64,000 bases of DNA from Sinohyriopsis cumingii (Eukaryota; Mollusca; Bivalvia; Unionida; Unionidae): the NCBI GenBank assembly GCA_028554795.2, contig CM068832.1:88770511-88834510 (forward strand). The letters are read 5' to 3'. Every line of letters begins with the position of its first letter. The first letter of the stretch is position 1. The notes under the pieces were generated by a model. The model did not search any database and was not told where the DNA came from. It was given only the letters and a program-made list of their open reading frames with translations. The translations under genes were made by a program, and so were the position numbers. Shown here in pieces: positions 54,775 to 63,155 of this stretch.

Positions 54775-55218
54775 TTTTTATACTCTCTTTTTTTCGGAAG
54801 CAATACACGTACATTCTACCCAGACATCTTCGTTCTCCAGTAGGAATTCCTGCATACTGTAACCTACAGTTCAAACTTCGATTAGAAGTTTTCTCTTCCA
54901 CTAAGCAGATTCAACGTAAAATATGTTGGTAATCCTTTAACTTTTCTTCCTCAATGCGTTGCTCTAGGTGAATCTCGAAGTAACAAAAATGATGAACATT
55001 TCGTTCATTCACTAACTCAATAACAAGGTCTGACCACTGAAACAATTTCTGACGAATCAGTTCTTTTATACCATTCATTTACCAGTGGTTAAAGATCTGG
55101 TGACGTAACGGATGCAATTGTTCTTTACGTTTGACTTGTATGTTGACCAGCTCTAGGTAAAAATGCGTTCTCTCAACTCCACAGGTAAAGCACGAATGTT
55201 CTCTTGTAAAGTATCCAT
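54775..55218 (-). pseudogene. duplicated accessory gene, copy 2, decayed
   Basis: The start MDTLQENIRALPVELRERI is identical to copy 1 at 55686. Later segments KRKEQLHPLRH and EEEKLKDYQHI match the other copy's KRKEQLHPLRHR and EEELTNYQHLL. Frameshifts and stops interrupt it. The two copies are adjacent and in the same direction, so this is a tandem duplication. Confidence 0.7.
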
Positions 55219-55230
55219 GAATAGGTCATA

Positions 55231-55686
55231 CTAAATCCTCTTTTGTCTGACACAATAAATGTACCGTTTGCACAGACATGGTTTTAATTCATTGTCGAAT
55301 CTAAATCGTTTAATCACTAATCTACACATTAAAATTCGTTCAGAAGTTTCCTCTTTCACTAAGTTGACATTGCATAAAAGATGTTGGTAATTCGTTAACT
55401 CTTCCTCTGGAATTGGATGCAGTAAGTTTACAATGTAGTAGATAGAATTATCAATACCAAACCAATTCTTTATAAAACCAGGGGGTCGTTGATCAATGTC
55501 TGTCCAATGGAACACTTTCAACTCAATGACTCCTTGTATAGCATTCAGGTTCCAGTGGTTCAAACACCGGTGACGTAACGGATGCAACTGTTCTTTACGT
55601 TTGACTTGTATTTTGACCAGCTCTCGGTAAATGCGTTCTCTCAACTCCACAGGCAAAGCACGAATGTTCTCTTGTAAAGTATCCAT
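55231..55686 (-). CDS. duplicated accessory gene, copy 1, intact, unknown family
   Basis: 151 residues, open from ATG 55686. It starts MDTLQENIRALPVELRERIY, continues NHWNLNAIQGVIELKVFHWT, and ends CKRYIYCVRQKRI. The N-terminal ALPVELRERIYREL has the spacing of an F-box-like helix but this is weak. No enzyme motif. It is one of three adjacent small genes after the BIR gene; by place and duplication I infer a host-interaction role. Confidence 0.65.
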   Translation of the reverse strand: MDTLQENIRALPVELRERIYRELVKIQVKRKEQLHPLRHRCLNHWNLNAIQGVIELKVFHWTDIDQRPPGFIKNWFGIDNSIYYIVNLLHPIPEEELTNYQHLLCNVNLVKEETSERILMCRLVIKRFRFDNELKPCLCKRYIYCVRQKRI

Positions 55687-55707
55687 GAATAGATCAGTCC
55701 GTACAAT

Positions 55708-56048
55708 TCACAATCTTCTCCTAGAGCAAAAGTAATCCACATAGTGAGTAATTTCTGACCACTGCCATTCAGGGTAACGTCCAAGAATCTCATTAAACTC
55801 TTTTGATGTAAACGGTCCTGAGTGACTTTTTTCACTTTCCTCTTGTGAATTTCTCGGCACAAAAGTTCTACAGTTACCCAGTGAGATTTCACTCTGGCAA
55901 GTCCCTGCCAAACTTCCTTGTACATCTTCTCTTGCAGTTCTTTATGTAATGATTCAATATCGTTTATGAAATGAAGTTTAAATACTGGACTCGGTGATGT
56001 CCAACATTTGATTCCTAACCAATCTGGTTTCTTCTTCTTCAACGACAT
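55708..56048 (-). pseudogene. accessory Polinton protein, probably frameshifted
   Basis: It starts MSLKKKKPDWLGIKCWTSPS and continues SLHKELQEKMYKEVWQGLAR. The more protein-like ending, FNEILGRYPEWQWSEITHYV, lies in another frame, so one shift near 55830 is likely. HKELQEKMYKEV is reminiscent of VELRERIYREL in the next genes, so distant kinship is possible. No known family. Confidence 0.5.
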
Positions 56049-56059
56049 GGTAAGTTCCT

Positions 56060-56371
56060 TTAATGTCTCGGTCCCACTAAGGGTAAGTAATGACAATTCG
56101 GTGACCAACGAGCATGTTCTACGTAGGCCGAATCTTGCGGTTCCCAGTGCTGAAGTGACACACCGCAACTGAAGCACTTGACTTTATCCCCTTCGCCCAA
56201 GTAGAAAAATCCGGCTCTGGCTAATTCTTCGGGGATCGGTCCTCCCAGATACTTAGGCCATTTTCCTTTGAACGATTGAAGACGATTTTCAAAGTCGCAG
56301 TATTCCTGCAAACGCACAGGGAAGGAATATTCGTCTTTCACAGGTTCGTTTCGATGAGGGCAGGGTGACAT
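56060..56371 (-). CDS. single-BIR protein (IAP-like), intact
   Basis: 103 residues with one complete BIR zinc domain. R30 and the WP at 38-39 open it (RLQSFKGKWPKYL), then LARAGFFYLGEGDKVKCFSC. Zinc ligands are C66, C69, H86 and C93 with C-x2-C-x16-H-x6-C spacing. No RING or second BIR follows. BIR proteins restrain caspases or related signalling; in a virus-like element an anti-apoptotic role is plausible but not shown here. It could have been captured from a host IAP gene. It overlaps the 3' end of the preceding frame by 83 bases. Confidence 0.92.
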   Translation of the reverse strand: MSPCPHRNEPVKDEYSFPVRLQEYCDFENRLQSFKGKWPKYLGGPIPEELARAGFFYLGEGDKVKCFSCGVSLQHWEPQDSAYVEHARWSPNCHYLPLVGPRH

Positions 56372-56690
56372 GGAGTTTGCTCAGGGCTGGATGACATCCG
56401 TGGTGGGGTAAACGTAAAGGTGGACATTCAGCTTTAAAACGAAACACAGTAAAGTGTCCAAGAGGACGAGCGGCATCGCTTTCGCATCCCTCGGGTTTGA
56501 CACGCACAGCATCACTTTCCATGATAGGGGTAGTGAGAACAAAGTTCCCATGATGCTTTACGGCATCACTAAGGTCACAGCGTACAGCATCGTTCCCATC
56601 GCAAGGCTCACAATCGCATTCCACTTCAGAAGTCCCAAACTTGAATTGTGCCTTTCTGAACTTGTTTTGTGTTTCTCTGAAAGTATTCAT
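56289..56690 (-). CDS. Cys/Asp-rich small frame, unknown function
   Basis: 133 codons starting 33 bases after the polymerase stop (MNTFRETQNKFRKAQFKFGT). It shows an internal repeat: GNDAVRCDLSDAVKHHGNF, MESDAVRVKPEGCESDAARP. The last 27 codons overlap the BIR start in another frame. A TATA-like TATATTAAAAGG on the minus strand (near 56750) sits inside the end of the polymerase gene. Possibly expressed, but not certain. Confidence 0.45.
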   Translation of the reverse strand: MNTFRETQNKFRKAQFKFGTSEVECDCEPCDGNDAVRCDLSDAVKHHGNFVLTTPIMESDAVRVKPEGCESDAARPLGHFTVFRFKAECPPLRLPHHGCHPALSKLHVTLPSSKRTCERRIFLPCAFAGILRL

Positions 56691-56722
56691 CTTGTTCGCT
56701 TGGTCTTGGTAGTCACAATGAA

Positions 56723-59700
56723 CTATCGATCTTGCCTAGGGTTCCTTTTAATATACAGACCAATACCGACGTGTCCATACGGTAAGGTGAAATGAATGGA
56801 AAGTCGCACTCGCTTCTGGTACACGATTTGATAGACTTTTTCCAAGCGTCGACTGACGATGTGGTGAGTGGATAAACGTACAATCTTGTTGGGCTGATAG
56901 GTGATCACTTTAAAGTGTTCATCTTCTCTAGACTGCAAGGCTTCTTTCAATACCCCAAAGTTCACCAGTCGACTGGTACGATAATTCAGAGTCAATCCTT
57001 TCACTTTACACGTCGTGTGCACTTCTCCTTGTTTGTCTGGTATTTGTAGCCGTAATTTTTTGGACCACCACTGACGAAACTTAGAATCTTGTCGTCGGGG
57101 TGCTCGTCTGTCCAGGCTCCTAAACGGTCTCCTTCGAAGTCAGAGTGCTGTTGACTCGGATGATCGATGTAAATGCAACTGTTCGTGTCAAAGTACAGGA
57201 CACGTTCCCCTAATAGTTCTAAAGCTTCGTACAGTTTTAAGCGAGCATGAGCTGTCACGTAAGCCGCAATGATGATATTTCCAAAGGGGTCGTCTTCTAC
57301 AAAGTCCAGATCTTCTTCGTAATTGACCAAGATCAAATTCTCGCGAACGACTTCCACGTGTTTCATGAATTTGGTTTTGTCGTGAATCATCTGGAAGTAG
57401 CGGGAAGGTTCGGTCAAATATTCCGTCCTGGGTAAACACGGTCGTTGTGCCATTTTTCCCCACAAGCAATATAACATCACTTTGGCAAACGATCGCCTGC
57501 CTTCGTTTTTCTCGATGTGGTCTAAAGCGATGCCTTCTTGTGCCCAGTATTTCTCATTGAATTGTATTTGGTCCTCGGGAGTGTGACACCAGGACGGATA
57601 GCCACTGGCTTCTTGCTTCAGTTTTAAAACGGCATCCACGTAGTCTGCGAAAATGCCTTTCTGTGTGGGGCCACCCTTGTGGTATTGTTCTGTCTTGGGA
57701 AAGTGACAAATTTCGTACACTTATAACAGTTGGTATCCCATGTCCAAAGCTTTGAAGAATTCTACGCTGACCCAGGCTCCCGTCAAGGCCCGTTCTTCCT
57801 GGGTGTGCTGACAAGGTTGGTCTTGGTTGCAGGTTTCGGCAAAAGTACGGCACAAAGGAAACATCAGTTTGCCTTGACAATGGTGAGGTAAGAGGGGATG
57901 GTACAAGTCCGTGGGAGGCAAAACTTTGCACTTGATCAAACCTTCGTATTGTCGAATGTTTTTCAGGTCGATGTGTTCGGTGAACAATTGCGGGTGCCCT
58001 GCAGGAAAGCGACAATATTTGCACACGTAGGGATACAGCGAACACACGTCCAAGTATTTGATTCTTTCTCCTTTCTCTGCTTCGACTTGGTACAGCAAAC
58101 AGGTGGCATTGGTCCTTCCTCCGTACAAACCACCCCTCGGGTTCAGGGGGTCCATGAACTGGTAACTTTCCACGAGGAGTTTAAACTCGGGATCGGTTTT
58201 TAAACGGTGATCCTACTCGTGTTCCCACATTTCCACCACTTGGTATCCTTCCTGTTCTAACTTTAGGCGTCGCTGACAAGTATAATGGTACAAGTCTTCC
58301 ATGGTTAGTTGTAAAAACTGATTTTTAGTGCCACGGTCAGGGTAACAGACGGGGCATCCGTGAAATAAGCAACCGTTACACTCGTACACGATCTTGGGGT
58401 TTTCTAAGTCTCAGCCATCGACCGAATGCGTTCCGATGGCCTTTCCCACCCCCCACCCCCTACGTTGCGGGCATGCTGAATCCACTTGTCTTCCTTGTCG
58501 CACAAGTAATGTAACGAACGTAGGGCTTTGACCGAGTATTGACGTTTGACATAGTTGGTCGTTTGAGGACTGATGACAGCCACGGTGTTTTCAGGCACGA
58601 ATCTTTGCCGGTACACTAAGGAACACGCTTTGGCAATGGTGCAAGCTTGTTTCAAAGTATCGACCCATCCGTGTTCCACGAACAGTTCTCGAAATTTTCC
58701 ACAGCATCGACGTAAAATGTCCACGTCGGAACGACAATACTTTAGCATTTCTTCCTGAAAGTCGAAAGGGTCAGAGGCATGAGCCTGGTACCAAGCGTAG
58801 AAAGCGTCTCGTTGTTCGGTACGCATGTTGTCAGGGTCGTAATAGTGAGCCTCAGGTAAATGGGGTAGAACGACGCGTTGACTGGCTTCGGTATTGAAAA
58901 AGTGTGGAAAGTGCCCTTTAGCCATTTCTGTCATTCCAAACGTTTTAGGCATTCGACTCAAAGGCATGGCCAAATAGCTCATCGAATCTTTAAACTGTAC
59001 TTGTCCCACTTGCATGAAAATGATTTTGGCTCCGTTCAAAGTGACTTTAGGACGCTGGTACCATGTTCCGTATAGTATCCCAAAAGAAACTGTCCATCGT
59101 ATCCGGAGAAATTGTAAGCCATCATCGTGGCATGACGATGACAATCTCGGTAACGTTCGATGTCCTCTTGGCTCCACGTCTTGTCGATGGGGTCTAAGAC
59201 CCATCGGGCGAAATCGGCTAGCGTGTTCGGCCCTCGAAAGATTTTTTCACGTCCTCCGGGAATCTTACTGCAGTGAGGGCAATAACTCAAGATAGGTTCT
59301 TGAATGCACTTTTCGCACGCTCGATAAGGCACGCAGAAATTAGGAATGTGAATACCGGTCTCTTGCATGCATTCGAAATCGAAAAAGATGAAATTGCCTT
59401 TCTTCTTGTGTCCATCCTCTTTCTCTGGTTGGGATTGGTATTTTTGCACGTAGCATTGGTGTTCCAAGTCTACGATGTGGTGACAAATGTGACATTTTTT
59501 CTTTCCTGAACATACGTGTGCCTTGGTACTATTGGTACGTATGCCTTGTCCACACGTGGGGCACAATCTCAGGAGTTGACAAGCACATTTCTTCTGTGCA
59601 CCTTGCGTCTTCAAATGTTGTTGGTAACAGGTAGGGCTGACAAACGTGCGCAGACAAGTTGAATAATGCACTGATTCTTGTCCTTCGCTCAGACAGGGTG

Positions 59701-60796
59701 GAGAGGCCAAACATCCTGAGCATTTCGATCCACAATGCTTGTGTTGCTCTCGATTGTTATAACCATAGTCACATTTCTCACAACGATATCTGTATCCCAG
59801 GAATCCAGTGATACTGGTAATGGTATCAAAATGGTGATCGTGATGATAGAGGTGAATGTATTTTCCATCCTTAAAATCTTGGCCTCGAAACAACAGAGGC
59901 CCGCGTACTTCTTGAGGGTACACTTTCAAGGTGTAGCGTGGAGCTAGGATATCTTGCAATTTTTGCATTTCAGGAATGCCACAGGGTTTGTCTTTGGACA
60001 GGCCGGATTGTTGCAACAGGAGTTCTGCTTCACTTCGTTGTTTGGCTCAGTCCGATTTTCGAATGTTCTCCCAGGCTCTTTTCCATTCTGCCGTGTCGTT
60101 TTTGTCGACATAGGTTCGTCCCACCACAATGGCACGGGCTAAACACATCTGGTCCTGAAGGTTGTTAATTCGGACGAGGCTCTTTTTGGTGGTACGAAGG
60201 TCGTTCACCAATAAAACCTTTTTGCGGTCAGTCCCTTGAGGAGGAGAGACGTGGGTCATGTCCAGTGTGGATTTTCCAACGGTGATGTCAAACTGGTCAT
60301 TGGATTGTTGCACGTGTTGAATCTTGTCCATGACTTTGGAAGCGGTCAATTCTGCAGGGCTGACAAACTCGATCCAAACAGGGGATTTCAAACCGTCGTG
60401 TTGTATGCAAAGTCTCAAGCGACCGTCTTCTTTGGCTTGACATTTTCGCTTGAGTGTGGTGAGCAAAGAATCCCACATCTCGGTGATGAACCCTTCTGCT
60501 TTCTCTAACGGTACTTCGGACTTGAAATCTTTAAACTTCACCGTGTATTTGTAAGCCGTGGTTCTAAATTTTCTAGAGGGACGCTTTTCCGTCTCTCGAA
60601 TGTCATAGTACTTTTCAGGGTTGACTAAGGGCGGTGAACTTTGTTTAGAGGGTTCGGATTCTGGTTCACTCATGTCCTCTTCAAAATCACTGGCATGAAT
60701 TTGTGCTAAGACTTCAGCCCTGGTACGAGGCGATAGATCACGTTTCTGCCTCTTACTTTCTTCTTCTTTCTTCTTGAATAAATTGGATCGTTTCAT
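56723..60796 (-). pseudogene. POLB: protein-primed DNA polymerase B, several stops and shifts, altered motif C
   Basis: About 1,350 codons, as expected for Polinton pPolB. An N-terminal Lys/Glu-rich part (from MKRSNLFKKKEEESKRQKR) is followed by a Cys/His-rich zinc-type region (CEKCDYGYNNREQHKHC and others). Exonuclease motifs are FFDFECMQE, AYNFSGYDGQF and YCRSDVDILR. Polymerase motifs are LDVCSLYPYVC (A), KVMLYCLWGK (B) and LYFDTNSCIYI (C), where the usual second Asp is Asn (codon 57181-57183). Breaks: TGA 60047-60049; shifts near 59080, 58440 (G-rich run) and 57025; TAG 58213-58215; TAA 57721-57723. It would replicate the element from protein-capped ends. This copy cannot make an active enzyme. 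Confidence 0.93.
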
Positions 60797-60932
60797 CTTG
60801 ATAGCAAAACGTCAAATGGCTAAAGTTTAAACACCATGGACTAATTTATAGTCATGGCAGACCAGCGTATATAAAAGGGTGTGTGTCTTGTCCTTTCACT
60901 ATTCATTTTTAACTCTCAAACCGAGCACTACG
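60797..60932. promoter_or_regulatory. divergent promoter between POLB and the zinc-knuckle gene
   Basis: Two TATA boxes point outward. TATAAA on the minus strand (60845-60850) serves POLB about 50 nt downstream. TATATAAAA on the plus strand (60868-60876) serves the gene starting at 60933. They are only about 20 bp apart, so the two genes probably share upstream control. Confidence 0.75.
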
Positions 60933-61322
60933 ATGGAAGAGACTACACAAATCGAACGTTTCATCAGAGCTTTGCGTGGGGTCATTAGAAAATTCTCTTC
61001 AGACCAGCCGACAGACTGCTCTCCTTCCTTGCGAGATAAAAGTCAAGATACTTGCTATATCTGTCAGAAGAAAGGGCATTGGTCTTCAGAGTGTCCAGAC
61101 CGTCAAAAAAGAAAAACAGGGGCTAAAAGAGACAAAAGTCAAGATACATGTTATCATTGTCAAGAAAAAGGACATTGGTCTCCAGACTGCCCAAAAAAGG
61201 AACAAGAGGAGTCAGAAGAAGAGAGGGATTCTTCAGAGGAAGAAGAAGAAGAAGAGGAGGAAGAAAGCAGACAGGTGAAAAAAAAAGAAACAGGAGAAGA
61301 AAAGAAGAAGGGAAGAAAGTGA
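60933..61322 (+). CDS. double CCHC zinc-knuckle protein
   Basis: 129 residues from ATG 60933 (MEETTQIERFIRALRGVIRK). It has two knuckles of C-x2-C-x4-H-x4-C form: CYICQKKGHWSSECP and CYHCQEKGHWSPDCP, each preceded by DKSQDT, so the unit was duplicated internally. A long Glu-rich, then Lys-rich tail follows. Such knuckles bind single-stranded nucleic acid; here they may help packaging, replication or RNA handling. A further acidic/basic stretch lies in another frame after the stop (EEEKIVTVKKFKKQRD), hinting at a late frameshift. Own TATA box and AATAAA. Confidence 0.88.
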   Translation: MEETTQIERFIRALRGVIRKFSSDQPTDCSPSLRDKSQDTCYICQKKGHWSSECPDRQKRKTGAKRDKSQDTCYHCQEKGHWSPDCPKKEQEESEEERDSSEEEEEEEEEESRQVKKKETGEEKKKGRK

Positions 61323-61461
61323 GGAGGAAGAGGAGGAAAAGATTGTAACGGTGAAGAAATTCAAAAAACAGAGAGACTAAACAATGAGACAGAAGAAGTC
61401 TATGAACTTTTTAAAGTGCTCTGTTGTGAATTATGAACTGGATTGTAAATATTTATAAAAG

Positions 61462-61467
61462 AATAAA
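61462..61467 (+). terminator. AATAAA polyadenylation signal of the zinc-knuckle gene
   Basis: AAAAGAATAAATTAGG, about 140 nt after the stop. The neighbouring minus-strand gene instead ends in a histone-type stem-loop at 61622-61637. Confidence 0.65.
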
Positions 61468-61582
61468 TTAGGTATAAAAAGGTAAGTGTCTTTGGGTTTT
61501 GATTTTAAAATAAGAACGTACACCCACACATTCATAAACAGACACGTACTATAGGATTAAAATTTTTTTTTTTTTTGAGTTA

Positions 61583-61637
61583 TTGGCAATTGAAGTCTAT
61601 CTCTTTTCGAGAGACGTGGGTGGCCCTGAAAAGGGCC
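61583..61637 (-). terminator. histone-type 3' stem-loop and downstream block behind the 61661-62230 gene
   Basis: The minus strand reads GGCCCTTTTCAGGGCC (61622-61637) then ACCCA, an exact fit to the metazoan histone mRNA element with its 3' flank. After 8 more bases comes CTCGAAAAGAGATAGA, resembling a histone downstream element. It begins 23 nt after the stop. The same block occurs in the terminal inverted repeats, including the following GGCAATTGAA motif. Confidence 0.88.
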
Positions 61638-61660
61638 TTTTTCTTGGTGTAGGGGTGAGT

Positions 61661-62230
61661 TTAAGCAATCAACTTTAACTGCCTTAAGCCTTTGCCACGG
61701 CCAAGGCCTACTTCTGGACTGCGTACTGTTGATGATGATGATTTGGCTGAAATCACTAAGGGTGGCACGGTAGGCTTAGTCACAGGGTTGGAGTGTTTAG
61801 CTCGGGAAGGTCGTATTCTCTTCGGTCGTAATAAAGAAGTCTGATACATTTGTTTCAGACTTCTTAACTCCGCTAAAATGTCTAACAGTACCGTGACCGT
61901 TTGATTTTCACACCCTTGTTTCTTTGTTGCTGCTTCTTCTTGTTGTTGTTTTTTCTTACCTCTTCTTCTTGCTGTTGTTGCTGTAGAAGAAAAGCTTGTT
62001 CCGCTTCCTTTTGCTGTTGTATAAATTTCTTCAATTCTTCTTAATGTCTCTGTCTAAAATTCTCCACGTGCGGTAATGAAGAAGGTGACGAAGGTTCCGG
62101 AACAAATTCTTGCGAGATAAGAAAATCCACAAAATCCCAATTCACCTCTTCTGAAAGTTAAGTCCGGGTTCCCTTGGTTGGTCTCCACTGCTGGGGCACC
62201 CCAATTTATCGTTTTCTGAGTTTCCGTCAT
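61661..62230 (-). pseudogene. Gln-rich coiled-coil protein, terminal Polinton gene, broken
   Basis: ATG 62230 starts MTETQKTINWGAPAVETNQG. After a shift near 62155 the frame reads NWDFVDFLISQEFVPEPSSP, meets one stop near 62042, then EELKKFIQQQKEAEQAFLLQ with Gln runs, VTVLLDILAELRSLKQMYQT, and a basic Ser/Pro C terminus ending GLRQLKLIA. The Gln-rich helix and basic tail resemble the gene at 44919-45284. The start fits the TATA box at 62279-62286 and the CAGTC initiator. Confidence 0.65.
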
Positions 62231-62450
62231 GTTGAAAAAACTGTCACATGGATTGACTGCACACAGGCGCTAGCGAATCTATATAGACTTCGTGACGTCA
62301 CAGACTGCTCTCTTTCGATTGGACGTGGGCTGACTAAATTTTGTAACGCGTGTTTGGATTGGTCAATGAACTCAATCCGTTTCAATCCTTCCTCTGCCTA
62401 TAAATAAGCGCAGTTCACTGCAGTGATTCACCTGTTCTCGGCGCCTCAGC
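62231..62450. promoter_or_regulatory. divergent promoter at the right end, two TATA boxes and a CRE-type site
   Basis: A minus-strand TATATAG lies at 62279-62286 with CAGTC about 25 nt on. A plus-strand TATAAATA lies at 62399-62406, about 45 nt before ATG 62451. Between them are the palindrome TGACGTCA (62293-62300) and two inverted CCAAT motifs (CGATTGGACG, GGATTGGTCAA). This looks like a compact bidirectional RNA polymerase II promoter. Confidence 0.72.
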
Positions 62451-62681
62451 ATGTGGACCGACGTTGAATCTTCCACCCTTGTGTCAACAATGATGTTCAG
62501 GACGGACATACCGAAGTATGTCCGATCCGAATGGACAGTTGTCCATAGGACCGCCACCAGCCTGTGGATACGTAGGATTTACGTGGAGAGGCAAGGATGC
62601 CTCAAAAGAGTGTCAGTGTATGGTCCTACCATTAGACGAAGCCTAAGGACAAGAAGAAGTCACAGATGCCCTTTATGTTAA
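62451..62681 (+). CDS. small Arg-rich protein, rightmost Polinton gene
   Basis: 76 residues from ATG 62451 (MWTDVESSTLVSTMMFRTDI). About 13 Arg and 2 Lys against 5 acidic residues give a strong positive charge, concentrated at the end (TIRRSLRTRRSHRCPLC). No family is recognised. Its size and charge recall small DNA-binding core peptides or transcription modulators. It has its own TATA box and is followed 20 nt later by a histone-type stem-loop, which supports it as a real gene. Confidence 0.7.
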   Translation: MWTDVESSTLVSTMMFRTDIPKYVRSEWTVVHRTATSLWIRRIYVERQGCLKRVSVYGPTIRRSLRTRRSHRCPLC

Positions 62682-62693
62682 GGGCATATATAA

Positions 62694-63149
62694 AACCAAA
62701 GGCCCTTTTCAGGGCCACTCCAATCTCTCGAAAAGAGATAGACTTTCAATTGCCTGCCCCTTTTTTTATTTTGTTATTTTTTTAAAAAATAAATAAATAG
62801 AGACCCATCACGTCGGGACCATATTAAAATAGGGTCCCGACCCTGTTCTATTTCCCCTAGTCCCTAGACAGGCCCAAACTCTATTCCCATGTTAAATTCC
62901 CCTTGTCCCTAGAATTGCTATTTTTTTCTCCCATGTTCAATTCCCCTTGTCCCTAAAGTAGTTTTTTTCTCCTATGTTAAATTCCCCTTGTCCCTAGACA
63001 AGCCCAAAATCTATTCCCATGTTAAATTCCCTTGTCCCTATAGTGGCCCAGCAATTTTCCCCATGTTAAATTTACATAGTCCCTATAGTGGCCCAGGGGT
63101 GTTTTTAATGGTAAGTCCCATTGTCCCTATGGTGGCCCCATTCACTACT
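62694..63149 (-). repeat. right terminal inverted repeat of the Polinton
   Basis: Mirror of 43572-44029, ending TTCACTACT before the TATACC target copy. Differences from the left copy are scattered substitutions and small indels. It carries the same internal CTAGGGACAAGG-type subrepeats and, at the inner edge, the plus-strand stem-loop. Confidence 0.95.
62701..62716 (+). terminator. histone-type 3' stem-loop behind the 76-residue gene
   Basis: CCAAAGGCCCTTTTCAGGGC followed by CACTCCA: six-pair stem, UUUC loop, A-rich 5' flank and ACTCCA 3' flank. CTCTCGAAAAGAGATAGAC follows 9 nt later. It is 20 nt after the stop codon and inside the right inverted repeat. Confidence 0.88.
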
Positions 63150-63155
63150 TATACC

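Larger units (their letters stand above)
43572..63149. mobile_element. complete Polinton/Maverick (adintovirus-like) element
   Basis: A 19,578-bp element bounded by about 455-bp terminal inverted repeats starting AGTAGTGAA and flanked by a perfect 6-bp target duplication TATACC (43566-43571 and 63150-63155), the length typical of Polintons. It encodes the full Polinton core: protein-primed PolB, retroviral-type integrase, packaging ATPase, adenain-like protease, and major and minor capsid proteins. Small virion-type frames and host-interaction genes are also present. Most genes are on the minus strand; two at the right are on the plus strand. The two inverted repeats differ at only a few percent of positions, but many genes carry stops or frameshifts. 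The element is therefore not ancient but is no longer autonomous. Confidence 0.97.

Noticed and set aside
57554..58045. 163-codon minus-strand frame within the polymerase gene
   Set aside because: Overlaps polymerase motif A in another frame and has no conserved sequence.
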